Source of the DNA: Prosthecobacter gellanilyticus
GTDB lineage: Bacteria; Verrucomicrobiota; Verrucomicrobiia; Verrucomicrobiales; Verrucomicrobiaceae
Reading direction: 5' to 3'
Assembly: GCF_007992435.1 (NCBI RefSeq)
Contig: NZ_BKAG01000002.1
Span: 62,001-126,000, forward strand
Length of the DNA stretch: 64,000 bases
Shown here in pieces: positions 63,047 through 64,000 of this stretch (its first letter is position 1; every line of letters begins with the position of its first letter). A program made the translations under genes and the position numbers. The notes under the pieces are model-generated. The model was not told the DNA's origin. It searched no databases and was given only the letters and a program-made list of their open reading frames with translations.

Positions 63047-64000
63047 TCAACTGATCTCCGGCACCACAAACGGCTCGCGATACTTGTTCTTGAGCATGTC
63101 ATTCGCCGCATCGTTGTCGATGAAGCGCTCCTCTTTGCCGTTCATCTTCAGCACAGGGCCGAGCGTCAGCTTGTCCTTCTCCACATCCACATCGTTCTTG
63201 CCGAGATGCTCCTTCATGCGCTCAAAGGTGTCGGCCGCAAAGCTGTCTCCCTTGATCTTCTCCAGGATCTCTCCCGAAGCCGCCTTTTGCCCCAAGCGAT
63301 GACTGATGTTCCCCGTGTGGCAGAGCGCGCTGGAAAGATGCCCCTCTAAAATGTCCGCATGCAGATCATCCACACGTCGGCTGCGACAGGCATTGATGAA
63401 GTTTTTGAAATGGTCCTCGCTGCCTTCGAACTTCTTGATCTCCTTGCCATCCTTGTCGTAGGCGATGGCACTGGAATAGTTCGGCACTACCACATAGCCA
63501 CCTTCACACTCCACGATCACACCCACACCGGCGCCCTTGAACTTGTCCATGTTCTTGCTGTCCGTTTTCTCCGGCAGGCCGCGGACTTCAAAGATCATCG
63601 GAGCCTTTTCGTAGCCGTGGTAAATGATCTGCGTGTTCGCGGTTTCGCCATCGTCTTCATAACCCAGACGGCCACCCACGCTCCACACGCTCGGAGACAG
63701 CTCCATCTCACCGAGGAACCAGCGCGCGATGTCCATCTGATGGATGCCCTGGTTGCCGAGGTCGCCGTTTCCATAGGCCCAGGTCCAGTGCCAGTCATAG
63801 TGCAGCTTCTTGCGGGTCAGCGCCGTCTTCGGACTCGGGCCGCACCAGAGATCATAGTCAATCGTGTCCGGGATCTTCTGCTCACCCTCGGCCTTGCCGA
63901 TGCTCGCGCGGCGCTTGTAGCACAGACCGCGTGAGAGCAGGATCTTGCCGAGATTGCCTCCCTGCACCCACTTCACCGCCTCGCCGATGCCTTTGCGGCT
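63047..64000 (-). CDS. Gfo/Idh/MocA-family oxidoreductase, 5' end outside window
   Basis: An open frame continues to the right edge (318 codons visible), so the N-terminal NAD(P)-binding domain is missing; an internal GTG at 63976 is not a true start. The visible C-terminal domain has the verrucomicrobial/planctomycete block WHWTWAYGNGDLGNQGIHQM, DIARWFLGEMELSPSVWSVG, an acidic substrate-site stretch and the end LKNKYREPFVVPEIS. These enzymes oxidise or epimerise sugars and inositols. It precedes the DUF1080 gene by 76 bp on the same strand. Confidence 0.92.
   Translation of the reverse strand, partial: SRKGIGEAVKWVQGGNLGKILLSRGLCYKRRASIGKAEGEQKIPDTIDYDLWCGPSPKTALTRKKLHYDWHWTWAYGNGDLGNQGIHQMDIARWFLGEMELSPSVWSVGGRLGYEDDGETANTQIIYHGYEKAPMIFEVRGLPEKTDSKNMDKFKGAGVGVIVECEGGYVVVPNYSSAIAYDKDGKEIKKFEGSEDHFKNFINACRSRRVDDLHADILEGHLSSALCHTGNISHRLGQKAASGEILEKIKGDSFAADTFERMKEHLGKNDVDVEKDKLTLGPVLKMNGKEERFIDNDAANDMLKNKYREPFVVPEIS

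Overview
The window is a 64 kb, GC-rich, gene-dense chromosomal segment that most resembles a heterotrophic member of the Verrucomicrobiota (Verrucomicrobiales; Prosthecobacter/Verrucomicrobium-like). This is inferred from family content: a DUF1552/DUF1592 secreted pair, DUF1080 and Gfo/Idh/MocA proteins, secreted beta-helix proteins, an NPYAPP-type membrane protein, an ECF42-type sigma factor with DGPF/YCII partners, and a one-piece tmRNA whose tag ends ELALAA. I found no tRNA, rRNA, CRISPR array, insertion sequence or prophage.

Layout. 1-7.1 kb (mostly minus strand): a YCII/SRPBCC/VOC group cut by the left edge, a secreted esterase, a zinc-ribbon membrane protein, the DUF1592-DUF1552 pair and an NmrA-like reductase divergent from a LysR regulator. 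8-16.7 kb: dienelactone hydrolase, two beta-helix proteins, an FKBP lipoprotein, a metallophosphoesterase, an unknown secreted protein and a secreted alpha/beta hydrolase. 16.8-19.5 kb: an ECF42-like sigma factor with two DGPF/YCII proteins and an AHSA1-type protein. 19.7-21.4 kb: a DEAD-box helicase and a membrane protein.

21.4-43.9 kb is the core of interest, an apparent nitrogen-scavenging island. It holds an outer-membrane barrel protein, a BiuH/TrtA-family amidohydrolase, an NCS2 permease, a very likely biuret hydrolase (BiuH), a cupin, a CHASE-domain hybrid kinase with an NtrC-type sigma-54 activator, an allophanate hydrolase, the complete urea ABC transporter urtABCDE, and a complete urease locus (HupE/UreJ, ureABC, ureEFGD). 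Five sigma-54 (-24/-12) promoter candidates sit in front of its transcription units: the barrel gene, biuH, the allophanate hydrolase gene, urtA and urtB. The best one matches TGGCAC-N5-TTGCT exactly. Several have dyads with a shared TTGC half-site upstream. Together this outlines a route from ureides (biuret, perhaps triuret) and urea to ammonia under nitrogen control.

44.0-44.4 kb carries ssrA (tmRNA, minus strand) with its own promoter and terminator. 44.6-47.4 kb has a TPR-AAA+ ATPase followed by a TPR-membrane protein, a pair I cannot assign to a described system. 47.3-64 kb contains a tyrosine recombinase, a fused ATP-grasp/alpha-E protein, gluconokinase, a porin, an alkaline-phosphatase-superfamily enzyme, an L,D-transpeptidase, a MoxR ATPase, a Kef-type antiporter, a PAS hybrid kinase, a DUF1080 protein and a Gfo/Idh/MocA oxidoreductase cut by the right edge.

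Two gene-free stretches exceed 300 bases. 21432-21903 holds a 169-nt imperfect inverted repeat, a second hairpin, a dyad and a sigma-54 promoter. 32331-32664 holds divergent sigma-54 promoters around a nested dyad.
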